Positions 12,271 through 20,400 of a stretch of 64,000 bases of DNA are shown one piece after another. The stretch is taken from assembly GCA_013398955.1 (NCBI GenBank), contig VWPU01001221.1, positions 183,400 to 247,399 of the forward strand. Reading direction: 5' to 3'. Each line of letters starts with the position of its first letter. Within the stretch, counting starts at the first letter, position 1. Under the pieces are notes generated by a model. It ran no database searches. It worked only from the letters and a program-made list of their open reading frames with translations, and was not told where the DNA came from. The position numbers were made by a program, and so were the translations under genes. The DNA is from Callaeas wilsoni. Its lineage: Eukaryota > Chordata > Aves > Passeriformes > Callaeidae.

Positions 12271-12487
12271 TTAAACAAGTGTATACCAATTGTAATAAGT
12301 TTTCCCATGAAGAAGGATGCAGCTCAAGCACTCCCATTGCATGTCTGGTGCTGGGGGCTGAGCCCATTTCCGTGGTGCAGCAGTAGGGAGGCGTGAGTAC
12401 TCTGGCAGCCTCATGTACTTCAGGTATTTCTGCACCCGGAGAGCCTTGGGGTCTGTGCACAGCTCCCTCTCCTTCCTGGTGACCAGG
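12271..12487 (-). pseudogene. Chemokine copy A, exon 3
   Basis: Follows a pyrimidine-rich TCTCCCAACAG acceptor. Encodes LVTRKERELCTDPKALRV, QKYLKYM and a long tail to TAA at 12273-12271. The LCTDP block holds the fourth chemokine Cys. The C-terminal tail is longer than in most CC chemokines and may be read-through after loss of the original stop. Confidence 0.8.
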
Positions 12488-12671
12488 CTGTTGGGAGAAA
12501 AAAGCAGTGTTGAGGCACTCAGCCAGGGCATCAGGGTGCCTGCACTAGGTCCTTCCGGCAGAGCCCTCGCTGTCCCTGCCTATGCCCTTCCCCATCCTTG
12601 ACAACCCTGGACACCCTTGGGGTGCTGCCCTGGCTGGTGCACCCTGGGCCCCGGCAGTGCTGGGTGCTTAC

Positions 12672-12779
12672 ACCACGGCTGCCTTTGGGCAGCTGTTGCT
12701 GGTGCTGTAGGCAGAGCGGGTCATTCTGAGTGGAATGCGGTGCGGGCTGGAGGTGGTGCAGAGCAGATGCGTTTGGGTC
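12672..12779 (-). pseudogene. Chemokine copy A, exon 2 with 2-bp insertion
   Basis: 108 nt between a CCTCACAG acceptor and a GTAAGC donor. An intact phase-1 to phase-2 chemokine exon here would be 106 nt; the extra two bases at 12761-12762 (TC, a CT repeat step) sit inside the adjacent Cys codons. The frame on either side is otherwise open. Confidence 0.8.
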
Positions 12780-13068
12780 CTGTGAGGGCAGAGACATGGG
12801 CCCAGTGAGACCCCACACTGCGGCAGAGGCTCTGCCTGGGGCTCCCAGGGGATTTGCCATCACCTGTGCTGTGTCCTCCAAGGACACCCCCTGAAAACCT
12901 CCATCTCTCAGGCTTAGTCCCTGCACTAGTGATGATCATCGGCTCTCAGCCTTCTCCAAGGACAGGAGGATCTAATCAATGGGGATGGGGCTCTCTGCTG
13001 GGGAAGGAGAGCCTACTGTGCTTCTGGGAAAATGCAGCACTCCTGGAGACTCTGAGATTGGCCTCAGC

Positions 13069-13126
13069 CAGGGAGCAGATGGGCCACAAGGAGCAGAACA
13101 GCCAAGGCAGCTGCAAGGACCCTCGT
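13069..13126 (-). pseudogene. Chemokine copy A, exon 1 (signal peptide) with ACG for ATG
   Basis: 58 nt encode a typical chemokine leader after the first codon and end CCTG before GCTGAG, a GC-type donor in phase 1. Copy B aligned over this site (14744-14746) has ATG, which supports ACG being a mutated start. No in-frame ATG lies close upstream, because the LTR begins about 45 bp away. Confidence 0.75.
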
Positions 13127-13170
13127 GATGCTGGGAGGGCTGAGGGAGCCACAAGTGAGGCTGGAGCTGG

Positions 13171-14145
13171 GATGTTGTATGGGTTTGAGGAGTTCTTTTG
13201 TTTTGTTGGTTTTTTTTTTTTTTTCTTTCTTAAGGAATTTTCCCCGTAGGCTGGCTAATGGGCCGTAACGACTGGACACGTCACAGACAAAAGAAGTTAT
13301 CAGGTCACGGGAGAAGGCCGGTGGCCCCTCTCTCGTCCTGGGAGTGCCCAAGTAGGGGGAAGATACCGCGAGACGGGAGACTGGACATGGCAGGGTGGCA
13401 CACAGCCCCTGTCTCTCGGGCTCTCTCGCTCTCGACTGGGGAAGAGGAAGGAGGCGGCCGAGGCTGTGTGGAGAGGAGTTTTTCGGCTGTCGTCGGGGAC
13501 CAGCCTGGTCCTGCTCCTTTTGCTGCGGGGTGAGCCCCTGCTCGTAAGAGCAGCCCCTCAAACTGAGACCTTATTAACACCCCCCTCACTAAGGGAAGGA
13601 CTTTCTTACCATCTGCCTGGGTGCCCGCTCCCTCCTCTCCCTGCCTTCCTTGCAGCCGGGCTGCTGCTGCCCTGCCCTGCCGCTTCTTCGGGGCTGCTCC
13701 CAGCCCTCGCTACTCTGTAGCCTCGCACCTCCTGCCTGCTGAGACCTCCCGGGGATTTCCCACTGCAGCTCCAGAGCGTGATACATCTCCTCCACCATCC
13801 CAGGACTTCTGCTTGTCTCTGCCGTCCCAGCTTGCCGCCGGAGCGCCCCTGCCAGCTATGACTGGCAGGGCACCAAAGGAGAAAGTGCCTGCACCCAAGA
13901 CGGCCGTCATTGGGTTCCTAGTTCTGTTTGTTGTTAATACCAAAGTTGTTGTTATTTTTGTCTTATTAGATATACTAGTAAAGAACTGTTATTCCTATTC
14001 TCATATCTTTGCCTGAGAGCCCCTTAATTTCAAAATTATAACAATTCGGAGGGAAAGGGGTCCCCATTTTTTTTTTAATTTCCCATTCCAAGGAAGGCGT
14101 CTGCCTCCTTTAGCAGACACCTGTCTCTCAAACCAGGACAGATGT
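13171..14145. mobile_element. Solo LTR of an ERVL-type endogenous retrovirus with 5-bp target duplication
   Basis: The LTR runs from 13176 (TGTATGGGTTTG) to 14140 (CAAACCAGGACA), with short inverted ends TGT..ACA. It is flanked by GATGT at 13171-13175 and 14141-14145; a 5-bp duplication is usual for ERVL. The part from 13930 to 14130 (AGTAAAGAACTGTTATTCC, CTGAGAGCCCC, TTCGGAGGGA) reads like ERVL LTRs of songbirds as I recall them. There is no internal retroviral sequence, so this is a recombined solo LTR of 965 bp. It splits the chemokine copy A promoter from its exon 1. Orientation is probably plus, judged from the TG start and the AT-rich 3' part. Confidence 0.88.
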
Positions 14146-14330
14146 CTGTAGGGCTCTCCTCTGCACGATAGCCCCTGCTCGTGCTGACCTCTTTTTATAC
14201 TCCTGCCACTGGGCGGGCACAGGGTTTCAAGAAAGAAAATGAGTGTATCATACCAGGAAAATTATGTAGGGCAAAGAAACTGCAGAAGAGGAAGTGCCAG
14301 CCACAGGGCTGCAATTTTCAGATTCAAGAG
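14141..14330 (-). promoter_or_regulatory. Displaced promoter of chemokine copy A
   Basis: Aligns with promoter copies B, C and D around the shared phrase GAAAATGAGTGTATCAT (14235-14251) and the block GAAGTGCCAGCCACAGGGCTGC (14291 on). Holds a TATA box on the minus strand. The kappaB-like site seen in B and C is not conserved here. Homology stops near 14325, where a CR1 begins. Confidence 0.65.
14192..14199 (-). promoter_or_regulatory. TATA box (TATAAAAA) of chemokine copy A
   Basis: Without the LTR and one target-site copy this box would lie about 100 bp upstream of the exon 1 start codon. That leaves room for a 5' UTR of about 70 nt, normal for CC chemokines. Function is inferred. Confidence 0.6.
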
Positions 14331-14334
14331 AGAA

Positions 14335-14738
14335 CAGATCTTATGAGGAGCAGCTGAGGGAGCTGGGTTTGTTTGACGGTAAAAGAGGAAGCTAAGGAGA
14401 GACCTTACTGCTCTCTGCAACTACTTGAAAGGAGTCTGTAGTGAGGCGGAGGTTTCTCTCTTCTCCCAGGTAACAAGTGACAGGATGAGATGAAATGGCT
14501 TCACGTTGAGCCAGGGCATATTATGAAAACATTCTTCTCTGAAAGGGTTGTCAAGCACTGGAACAGGCTGCCCAGGGAAGTGCTGGAATCGCCATTCCTA
14601 AAGACATTCAAAAGACATATAGATGTGGTGCTTAGGGACATAGTTTAGTGGTGGACTTTCTAATACTGGGTTAACGGTTCAACTGGATGATCTTAAAGGT
14701 CTTTTCCAACATAAATGATTCTACAATTTGATTCTATG
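14335..14738 (+). mobile_element. CR1 LINE 3' end, plus orientation
   Basis: Contains CR1 landmarks in order: AGCTGAGGGAGCTGGGTTTG, CACTGGAACAGGCTGCCCAG, GTTCAACTGGATGATCTTAA, GGTCTTTTCCAAC, and the tail ATGATTCTAC / GATTCTATGA. 5'-truncated. It sits exactly between promoter A and the start codon of copy B, replacing the B gene body. Confidence 0.9.
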
Positions 14739-14960
14739 AACTTCATGGTGTGGCAGGGGCTGAGAGAACACAAGCAGGGCTGCAGCTGGGGTGAGTGCAG
14801 GGTTTTCCTCTGCACAATGCTTGGTCCCTGCTGCTGCTTCCCTCCTATTCACCCAGAGCTTCAAGGAGAGGAAATGAGTACATCATACCAGGAAAATTAT
14901 GACAGGATTTCCCAGTTTTGCTGAGCTGGAGAAGTCAAGGAAACCACAGAAGAGTAAGCA
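14739..14960 (-). pseudogene. Chemokine copy B: promoter and first codons only
   Basis: Minus-strand remnant. Upstream part aligns with copies A and C (AGGAAATGAGTACATCATAC at 14868-14887; TTGCTGAGCTGGAGAAGTCA at 14918-14937). A kappaB-like site lies at 14904-14913. The leader region (CTCAGCCCCTGCCACACC) aligns with that of copy A and leads into ATG AAG TTC at 14746-14738, after which CR1 sequence begins. Exons 2 and 3 of this copy are absent. Confidence 0.6.
14904..14913 (-). promoter_or_regulatory. kappaB-like site, copy B
   Basis: GGGAAATCCT on the minus strand, one base from the NF-kappaB consensus GGGRNWYYCC, about 160 bp upstream of the copy B ATG. Same site in copy C. A motif match only. 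Confidence 0.45.
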
Positions 14961-15289
14961 CAGGCCTTGGTGGTGGAACCAATTGCTGGTGCAATTGGGA
15001 CAGACCAGGATGTTGTATCACAGCTGCCCCACCACTGCCACCTGGCAGGTGAGGTGGTGGGTCTGGTCCCGCTGCACTGCCCACACTGCTGCACTAGTTG
15101 GTGCTTCCAGCAGAAGGACCGGCAGAACAGAGGTGACAGCTCAGCCCCAGCCCCCCTCTGCCCTGGCCCTGTCTCGGGCTCTGTGGGGTGCCTGTACTCA
15201 CTTGAACGCCCAAAAACACCTGGGAGATGCAGCATTACTTGTGATCACAGGGAAAGCGAAAGTTTTGGGGCGTTGCTGGCCCTGGCAGG

Positions 15290-15590
15290 TGTCTGAGGTG
15301 CCCCCAGCTGGCAGATCCCGCCCGTGTGGGGATGGCACAGAGGCAGCTGGTGTCAGTGCCACACTCACCCGGTGAGCCCAGTTAGCCCTTGCCTGGGTGA
15401 GCTGCTTGGATGGTGAGACTGAAACACTGATACAGCCACATGCCCTCTCAAAATATCCCTAATTTTTGCATAAATGAAGATATGGTGGGTTACTTGCAGC
15501 TGGCTGACAGTACATCCTGGTGAGTTTACTGGCCTGTGCAGTGCCAGAGAAGGGGCAGGGGGCCATGGTGGAGACATGAGCAGGCCTGGA
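15290..15590. repeat. GC-rich duplicated block, first copy
   Basis: Matches 16062-16360 in the same orientation: GAGGTGCCCCCAGCTGG, CACAGAGGCAGC, GTGTCAGTGCCACACTC, CTGATACA, TTGCAGCTGGCTG and CTGGCCTGTGCA occur in the same order in both. Here it abuts promoter copy C directly, suggesting that the gene body of copy C was lost by recombination or deletion. Confidence 0.75.
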
Positions 15591-15985
15591 GCTGGGATGA
15601 CTGCAGGCATCTCCTTTGCTCAGTGCTCAGCCTCTGCTGATGCCGCCCTCCTTCTAGTCTGCCAGAGATTCAAGGAGAGAAAATGAGTGCATCATGACAG
15701 GGAAATTCTGCCAGGATTTCCCAGTTTTGCTGAGCTGGAGAAGTCAAGGAAACCACAGAAGGAAAAGCTCTGGCCACAGATCTGCAACTGTCAGATTCCA
15801 TTTGAGTGTCCGGTGGGAATGGCCGGAGCCCAAACCCCTGTGACGCGAGGCCTGCTGCTGCTGCAATGACCTGTTGGCTGAGAGCCAGGCTGGGGCATGA
15901 AGTTTGCTAACCAAAGTTCTGAGAAAAATCAGAACAAGGCCAGAAAAAGGAAAAAAATGAGGGAGTAGCAAGTTCTGTAGCTTGT
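15570..15985 (-). pseudogene. Chemokine copy C: promoter remnant
   Basis: Aligns with B over CAGGATTTCCCAGTTTTGCT (15712-15731) and onward through GAGAAGTCAAGGAAACCACA, and with D over the AAATCA-GAACAAGGC-GG-AAAAAGGA tract near 15930. Two kappaB-like sites. No chemokine exon is recognisable on its 3' side. The minus-strand ATG at 15584-15582 opens a frame without a convincing signal peptide. Confidence 0.5.
15700..15722. promoter_or_regulatory. Paired kappaB-like sites, copy C
   Basis: GGGAAATTCT on the plus strand (15700-15709) and GGGAAATCCT on the minus strand (15713-15722), three bases apart. The second is shared with copy B. Paired kappaB sites are common in inflammatory chemokine promoters; use here is inferred. 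Confidence 0.45.
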
Positions 15986-16011
15986 TTTCTGAATGGTGGG
16001 TGTCTTTGGGA

Positions 16012-16064
16012 CCTGATTATATCATACCTTTGTCAAGCAAGAATTTTGCTGTAGTGCTGTGTCC
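16012..16064 (+). repeat. Dispersed repeat copy shared with 42025-42077
   Basis: Partner of the copy 26 kb away. Lies at the junction of chemokine copy C upstream sequence and the duplicated block at 16062, so a repeat may have taken part in the rearrangement. Confidence 0.7.
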
Positions 16065-16360
16065 GAGGTGCCCCCAGCTGGAGGTGCAGCCCCTGAGGGA
16101 TGCCACAGAGGCAGCCCGTGTCAGTGCCACACTCCTCCACGGAGCCTGGTTACCCCTTGCCCAGCACTGCTAGTGGGCTGCCTGGCTAGTGACACCAGAC
16201 CACTGATACAATCATGTACCCTCTCAAAACACCTAATTTCTGCAGAAATGAACATTTTTGGGTAAACGAGGGTCTGGTGGGTGACTTGCAGCTGGCTGCC
16301 AGAGCATCCCTGGTGGGTTGCTGGCCTGTGCACTACCAGACACAGAGCATGGAGACCCCC
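16062..16360. repeat. GC-rich duplicated block, second copy
   Basis: Second copy of the block at 15290-15590, same orientation, about 770-790 bp apart. Here it lies 3' (minus strand) of the copy D gene body, its likely original place. Confidence 0.75.
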
Positions 16361-16385
16361 AAACTCACCTTCTATGCCAACCGCA

Positions 16386-16990
16386 TCAGCTCTTGCTGGT
16401 TATCGGGGAGTAGTTGTAGAATCCCTGTTCATCAGTCCCAGTCTGGCTCAGCTCGCTGGCCTGGTACTGCGAGAGGGGAAAAGAGGGTACGTGCCAGGGG
16501 CTGTTGGCGGTGTGGGGCTGGGGGCTATGGAGTGTCAGCTCTGGGGACTCACCAATCCGTTCTTCTGGACACTGAGCCTGTCCTGCTGGCACAATGACCT
16601 TGCTGTCAGCTCACTGGCACAGCCTGGACAGTGCCAGGAGGTGGCAGGAGTGCTACCCCCAGAACTGTGCTGAGGTGCCAGTGGGGGTAATACCAGGAGC
16701 AGGATGAGGGAGAGGCCAGAGCACCTTCCACAGTTCAGGGCACCAGCTAAAATCTGCCCTGGCACCTGCTCAGGGGGATGTTCTGTGCTCACCTTCCTCC
16801 TTGGGGACCTGATACTTCATTTTGGTGGGGGAGAGGTACGCAGGAGCATCCCACCTGCTGCTCTGGCAGCACCCACTCCCAGCTCTCCACATGGTCTTGG
16901 GGGTCTCATCCGTGGGGATGGGGCTGTCTTCTGGGAAGGGAGAGCATCCCTGGCTTCTGGGAGGACTCAGCAATGCTAGGATCACATAGA
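16386..16990 (-). pseudogene. Chemokine copy D: decayed gene body
   Basis: The part 16890-16985 aligns with intron 1 of copy A (12950-13040): shared CCCAGAAGC, GCTCTCC, TTCCC and AGCCCCATCCCCA in order. A GTGAGT donor at 16547-16552 and a TCTCGCAG acceptor before 16466 sit where the exon 2 end and exon 3 start are expected. The exon 3-like piece begins ACCAGG and holds GAGCTGAGCCAGAC, resembling ACCAGG..GAGCTGTGCACAGAC of copy A, but reads to an early TGA (16388-16386) and lacks the chemokine Cys pattern. Exon 1 is not preserved. It could instead be an unrelated exon; the family link rests mainly on the intron 1 alignment. Confidence 0.4.
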
Positions 16991-16999
16991 TGGGCATCA

Positions 17000-17325
17000 G
17001 ATGGGGAAATTGGAAGAAAATAAAAGCCTCATAACGGGGAAATGGAAAGAAAACGAGTGCATCATAACAAGGACATTGTCAGGACCACCCAGATTTGCTG
17101 AGCTGGTGAAGGCAAGGAAACCACAGAAGGGGAAGCACCAACCACAGTGTTGTGACTTTCAAATTCTGTTTGGTTCCTGCCGTGGACTGGCCAGAACCTA
17201 AACCTGCCAAGATTCAGGCTGGTGCATGCAGCTCTATAACAAGAGCCCTGAGGAAAATCAAGGCAAGGCTGGCAAAATGGAAAAAAAGGAAGAAGTAGCA
17301 ATTTTATCCATCACTACACTCCCTG
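17000..17325 (-). pseudogene. Chemokine copy D: promoter remnant
   Basis: Carries the shared phrases GAAAACGAGTGCATCATAAC (17050-17069), TTTGCTGAGCTGGTGAAGGC (17093-17112) and the AAAATCAAGGCAAGGCTGGC tract, aligned with copy C. The kappaB-like position is degraded (AGGACCACCC). A partial internal duplication (GGGGAAATTGGAAGAAAAT / GGGGAAATGGAAAGAAAAC) lies at 17005-17055. Confidence 0.5.
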
Positions 17326-17327
17326 AT

Positions 17328-17470
17328 TCAGAGTCCCTCTCCAGCTCTTTTGTAGGCCCTCTCTAGGCAGTGGAAGCTGCTCTAAGGTCCCCCAAAAGCC
17401 TTTTCTTCTCCAGGCTGAACAAACTGAACTCACTCTGCAGCGAGGTACAGCCTGGTCTTGTGAAGAGCCA
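17328..17470 (-). mobile_element. CR1 LINE fragment, minus orientation
   Basis: Shows the reverse complement of the CR1 3' coding region: TCCCTCTCCAGCTCTTTTGT, GCTCTAAGGTCCCCC and CTTTTCTTCTCCAGGCTGAA. It bounds the GC-rich chemokine region on its right. Confidence 0.75.
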
Positions 17471-17474
17471 CAAG

Positions 17475-20400
17475 GGTACCTTAACACTATGTGTAATCCT
17501 ACTGGCTCTACTTCCATCTGCAGGGGTTTTTAATATTTTGGATTAGGTATTAATAGTTTGAAGGCTTCTTGGCCCTGTACAGATCCAGGTTCATTCTTGA
17601 CAAACTCTCCTGGGTTAATGTTAGGAATTGATAGCACATGAACTTTGAAAACCAAGATGGCTTTGGAGGTGGCTGGTTGTCTTTACTTGGTTGGTGACAC
17701 AAAGCATTCTCTGTGCCTGGCATCCATCTCTTAGTATGGTTTTGTAAGCAGAGAGGGAACCTATTTCTTCTTTTAATTTCTTTTAGTAACAGGAGAGAAA
17801 GCATCCTTGTGGATCTTACACATTGATTTTTTAGAGAGATGTGTAGTTCCTCGTACTTTAATTCACTTTAAATTAAAGACAATTTATTCAGATCTGCTTT
17901 AAGTTTTTGAGGACAAGACAGTTAGAGATCTATTAGTATCTGGACTAATTGGGCTGAACTCTCTCATCAAAGACACAATCCTGTTTGTCAAGGGATTAAG
18001 CCTGTTCTTTCACTGTGTGCTGTTCTGTAAATCTCAGACCAAGGTCAGAATCAGCTTATAAACATCAATTTTGACTACTTCATCAGGGCTAAAAGGACCT
18101 CAGGATTCCTCTGATATTCCTTTAAGGTGTCTGCAGTAGCTCACTGGGATGGAAAGTCAATTGTCTTAAAAGCACTTTACATGCTCGTCCCTCAATGGCC
18201 CAGAGGTTGACAGCTGTACCTGAGACACTGCTGTAAACCTGCCTTCTCTGGGAAAACTCCATTTTCAGCTCACAGAAGCAGGCTGCATCACAGCTCCTGT
18301 CTCCATGATTCTCTGCATAGGTCACTGTCACTTCCCTGTCCAAGCAAACCCAGAGAATGTGTGCTTTTCCAGCATCAGAAGTTTCAGATCTGCTTTGTTC
18401 CGAGTCTAAATCGTAGGAAAACTACTCTGTTGTAGTGTGAATAAGACTTTTTTTTGTTGCATTTAAATTAATTTATGTAACTGTTTTCTTTTTCTGAAGT
18501 AGCTTCTTTGTTTTCCTTGGATTTAATTCTATGCATTCAAGCAGAAAGTTAAACAATGTCAGACTGAAGAAAATGAAATGCTTAACATGCCAAAAAGATG
18601 AACTGGGGAAATGCTTGTTATTACATTCCCTTCTTACCTGTGTCTTTAATGTGAATTACTGGAATGTCAATGAGAACTAACTGGTTTGGACTTTATTTTA
18701 AAATACATATTCTCATAAAGTGGATAATTTCCTCTATGCAGTTAATTTTAGTGAAAGAAAAAAACAAGTGTTGGTATAATATTATTACAAAACATCTCTC
18801 TAGAGTAGCTAATTTTCAGAAGTTATAGCAGCTTTCTATTGCTGTTTTCCTCCTGAAATTACTTCCTCAGCTAAATTGTTTAGGGCTGATGCTGAAGATA
18901 AGTGTATGAAAACCAGCTTAGCAGTTCTGCCCTTTCAAAAATGATCTTTGCAACTGCTTGAAGTGAACCAGGATTTGTTTTGAGAAGAAACAAAGAACTC
19001 AGTGGCATTCTTGGCTCTTTGTTTTAGTGCTCCTGACTGCAGCTCTAGATGACTTCTGGTTGCAGGGGTGAATCCATCTTTCCTTTCTAGCCAATTCTCA
19101 ACACATACTTTTAAAGGCTCTTTCTTTTTTCATAAGTGTGGAGGGAATAAGGATTTTTTAGGTGGAATCTTGACTTGTTTCAATGAGATGGAGCTTAGGT
19201 ACTGAATATGTTCAAGATTTGAAATGAGAGGTGGTTTCTCAAGAACTCAGAATCCCAGAAACCATCTTTGATTTATAATTCTGTTACTAATATTTTATAA
19301 TACATGAACTTTACTGTTGTGAGAGTACTTGCATGTTTAGTAGTAAGTATGTAGGTAATTTTTGAATAGAATTTGGGCTGTAGATTATTAGTATAAAATA
19401 CACAATGAATGCAAAATAAACAAATTGCTAACGGGTATCTCACCTGCCTGTGAAATGCTGCTCCTCTCTGAGATGAAGCCCATCAGTGGAACTCATGGTT
19501 GGATCTAGTTCAGTAAAAATGTAAGAGCAGTTCAGCAGAACAGAACATGAAATAACAAAAAGTATTCTGAAGAATGCCAAGTGCCATCTCCTTGAAAACC
19601 ATATACTTAAGTGCTGTATTTTTCTCTCATCATCCTATTATGGATAATTGATTGGAACTCAATTCCTCCTGAATCATCCTTTCTGGAATTTGACAGCACA
19701 GTACAGAAACAAACCTGACAGACGTGCTCCTTTACATCAGTTTCCTGTCAGAGCAACTGTGTCCTTTTTGCCAGGAATTTAGTTAAGGACTCCTTCCAAG
19801 TATGATTGCAGTTTAACTTGCTCCCTGTTTCTCCTCAAAAATGTAGTACAGCAATGGCAATGGCTTCTGCAGTGCTGATTGTCACGGGGAGCTGTGACAG
19901 TAGGAGGTCTTCAGCAAGTGTACCTGTGTGTCCTGCTGCCTTCAATCATTTCTGCCTCTTGCTTCTCTGCCGTGCTTACTTTCTTCTTCTTCCTCTTCCC
20001 ATCTCACTTGGGTCATGCTATTCCTTGTTTACATACCTTCATGAGCCCCCTTAATTTTTTCCCTTTAGCATTGACTTTACAGCTTTCTAAGTTTAAATTA
20101 TTTTTCTCCCATTCCTTCTCCATTGTGTGTATAGCTTTCAAACTTTACCAAACACTTGTACCTTTCAAAACTCCTGGCTCTCTTTTCCTAGATGTGAAAT
20201 GAAGAGTTGTATGTTGCAGTTTGCATTATTCAGATGTAGCTCAGTATCTTTTTATATCTTTTGAGACATACAGAAGCATCTTTATTTTCTGGCATGTTTG
20301 TTATCAGAACTCGTGAAGTGAAGCAGCAATATTTTTCAAGTTACTTTTATATGGGGAATTTAATGTTTGGTGAGCAGCCTTTGGTAGTGGTTTGGCATTT

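Larger units (their letters stand above)
12271..13126 (-). pseudogene. CC-chemokine pseudogene, copy A (three exons)
   Basis: Three exons with chemokine layout: exon 1 13069-13126, exon 2 12672-12779, exon 3 12271-12487. Exon 1 encodes a signal peptide (RVLAAALAVLLLVAHLLP) and ends in phase 1. Exon 2 gives PKRIC, then TTSSPHRIP, YSTSNSCPKAAV, and ends in phase 2. Exon 3 gives LVTRKERELCTDPKALRV and QKYLKYM. Spacing from the second Cys to IP, to the third Cys and to the fourth Cys equals that of CCL5-type chemokines, and intron phases (1, 2) are those of the family. Lesions: start codon ACG, GC donor after exon 1, and a 2-bp insertion in the CC motif that shifts the frame. The conserved Trp before V is Arg. 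About 45 extra residues follow the usual C-terminus. It is probably dead; an assembly error at the insertion is possible. No orthologue is assigned. Confidence 0.85.

Noticed and set aside
13176..14140. A full endogenous retrovirus
   Set aside because: Only one LTR is present, with target duplications directly outside it; no gag, pol or env sequence lies within.
16386..16466. Possible ITAM-bearing immune adaptor tail (two Tyr motifs)
   Set aside because: The Tyr motifs read YQAS and YNYS, lacking the Leu/Ile at +3 that an ITAM needs. The surrounding homology to chemokine copy A explains the segment better.
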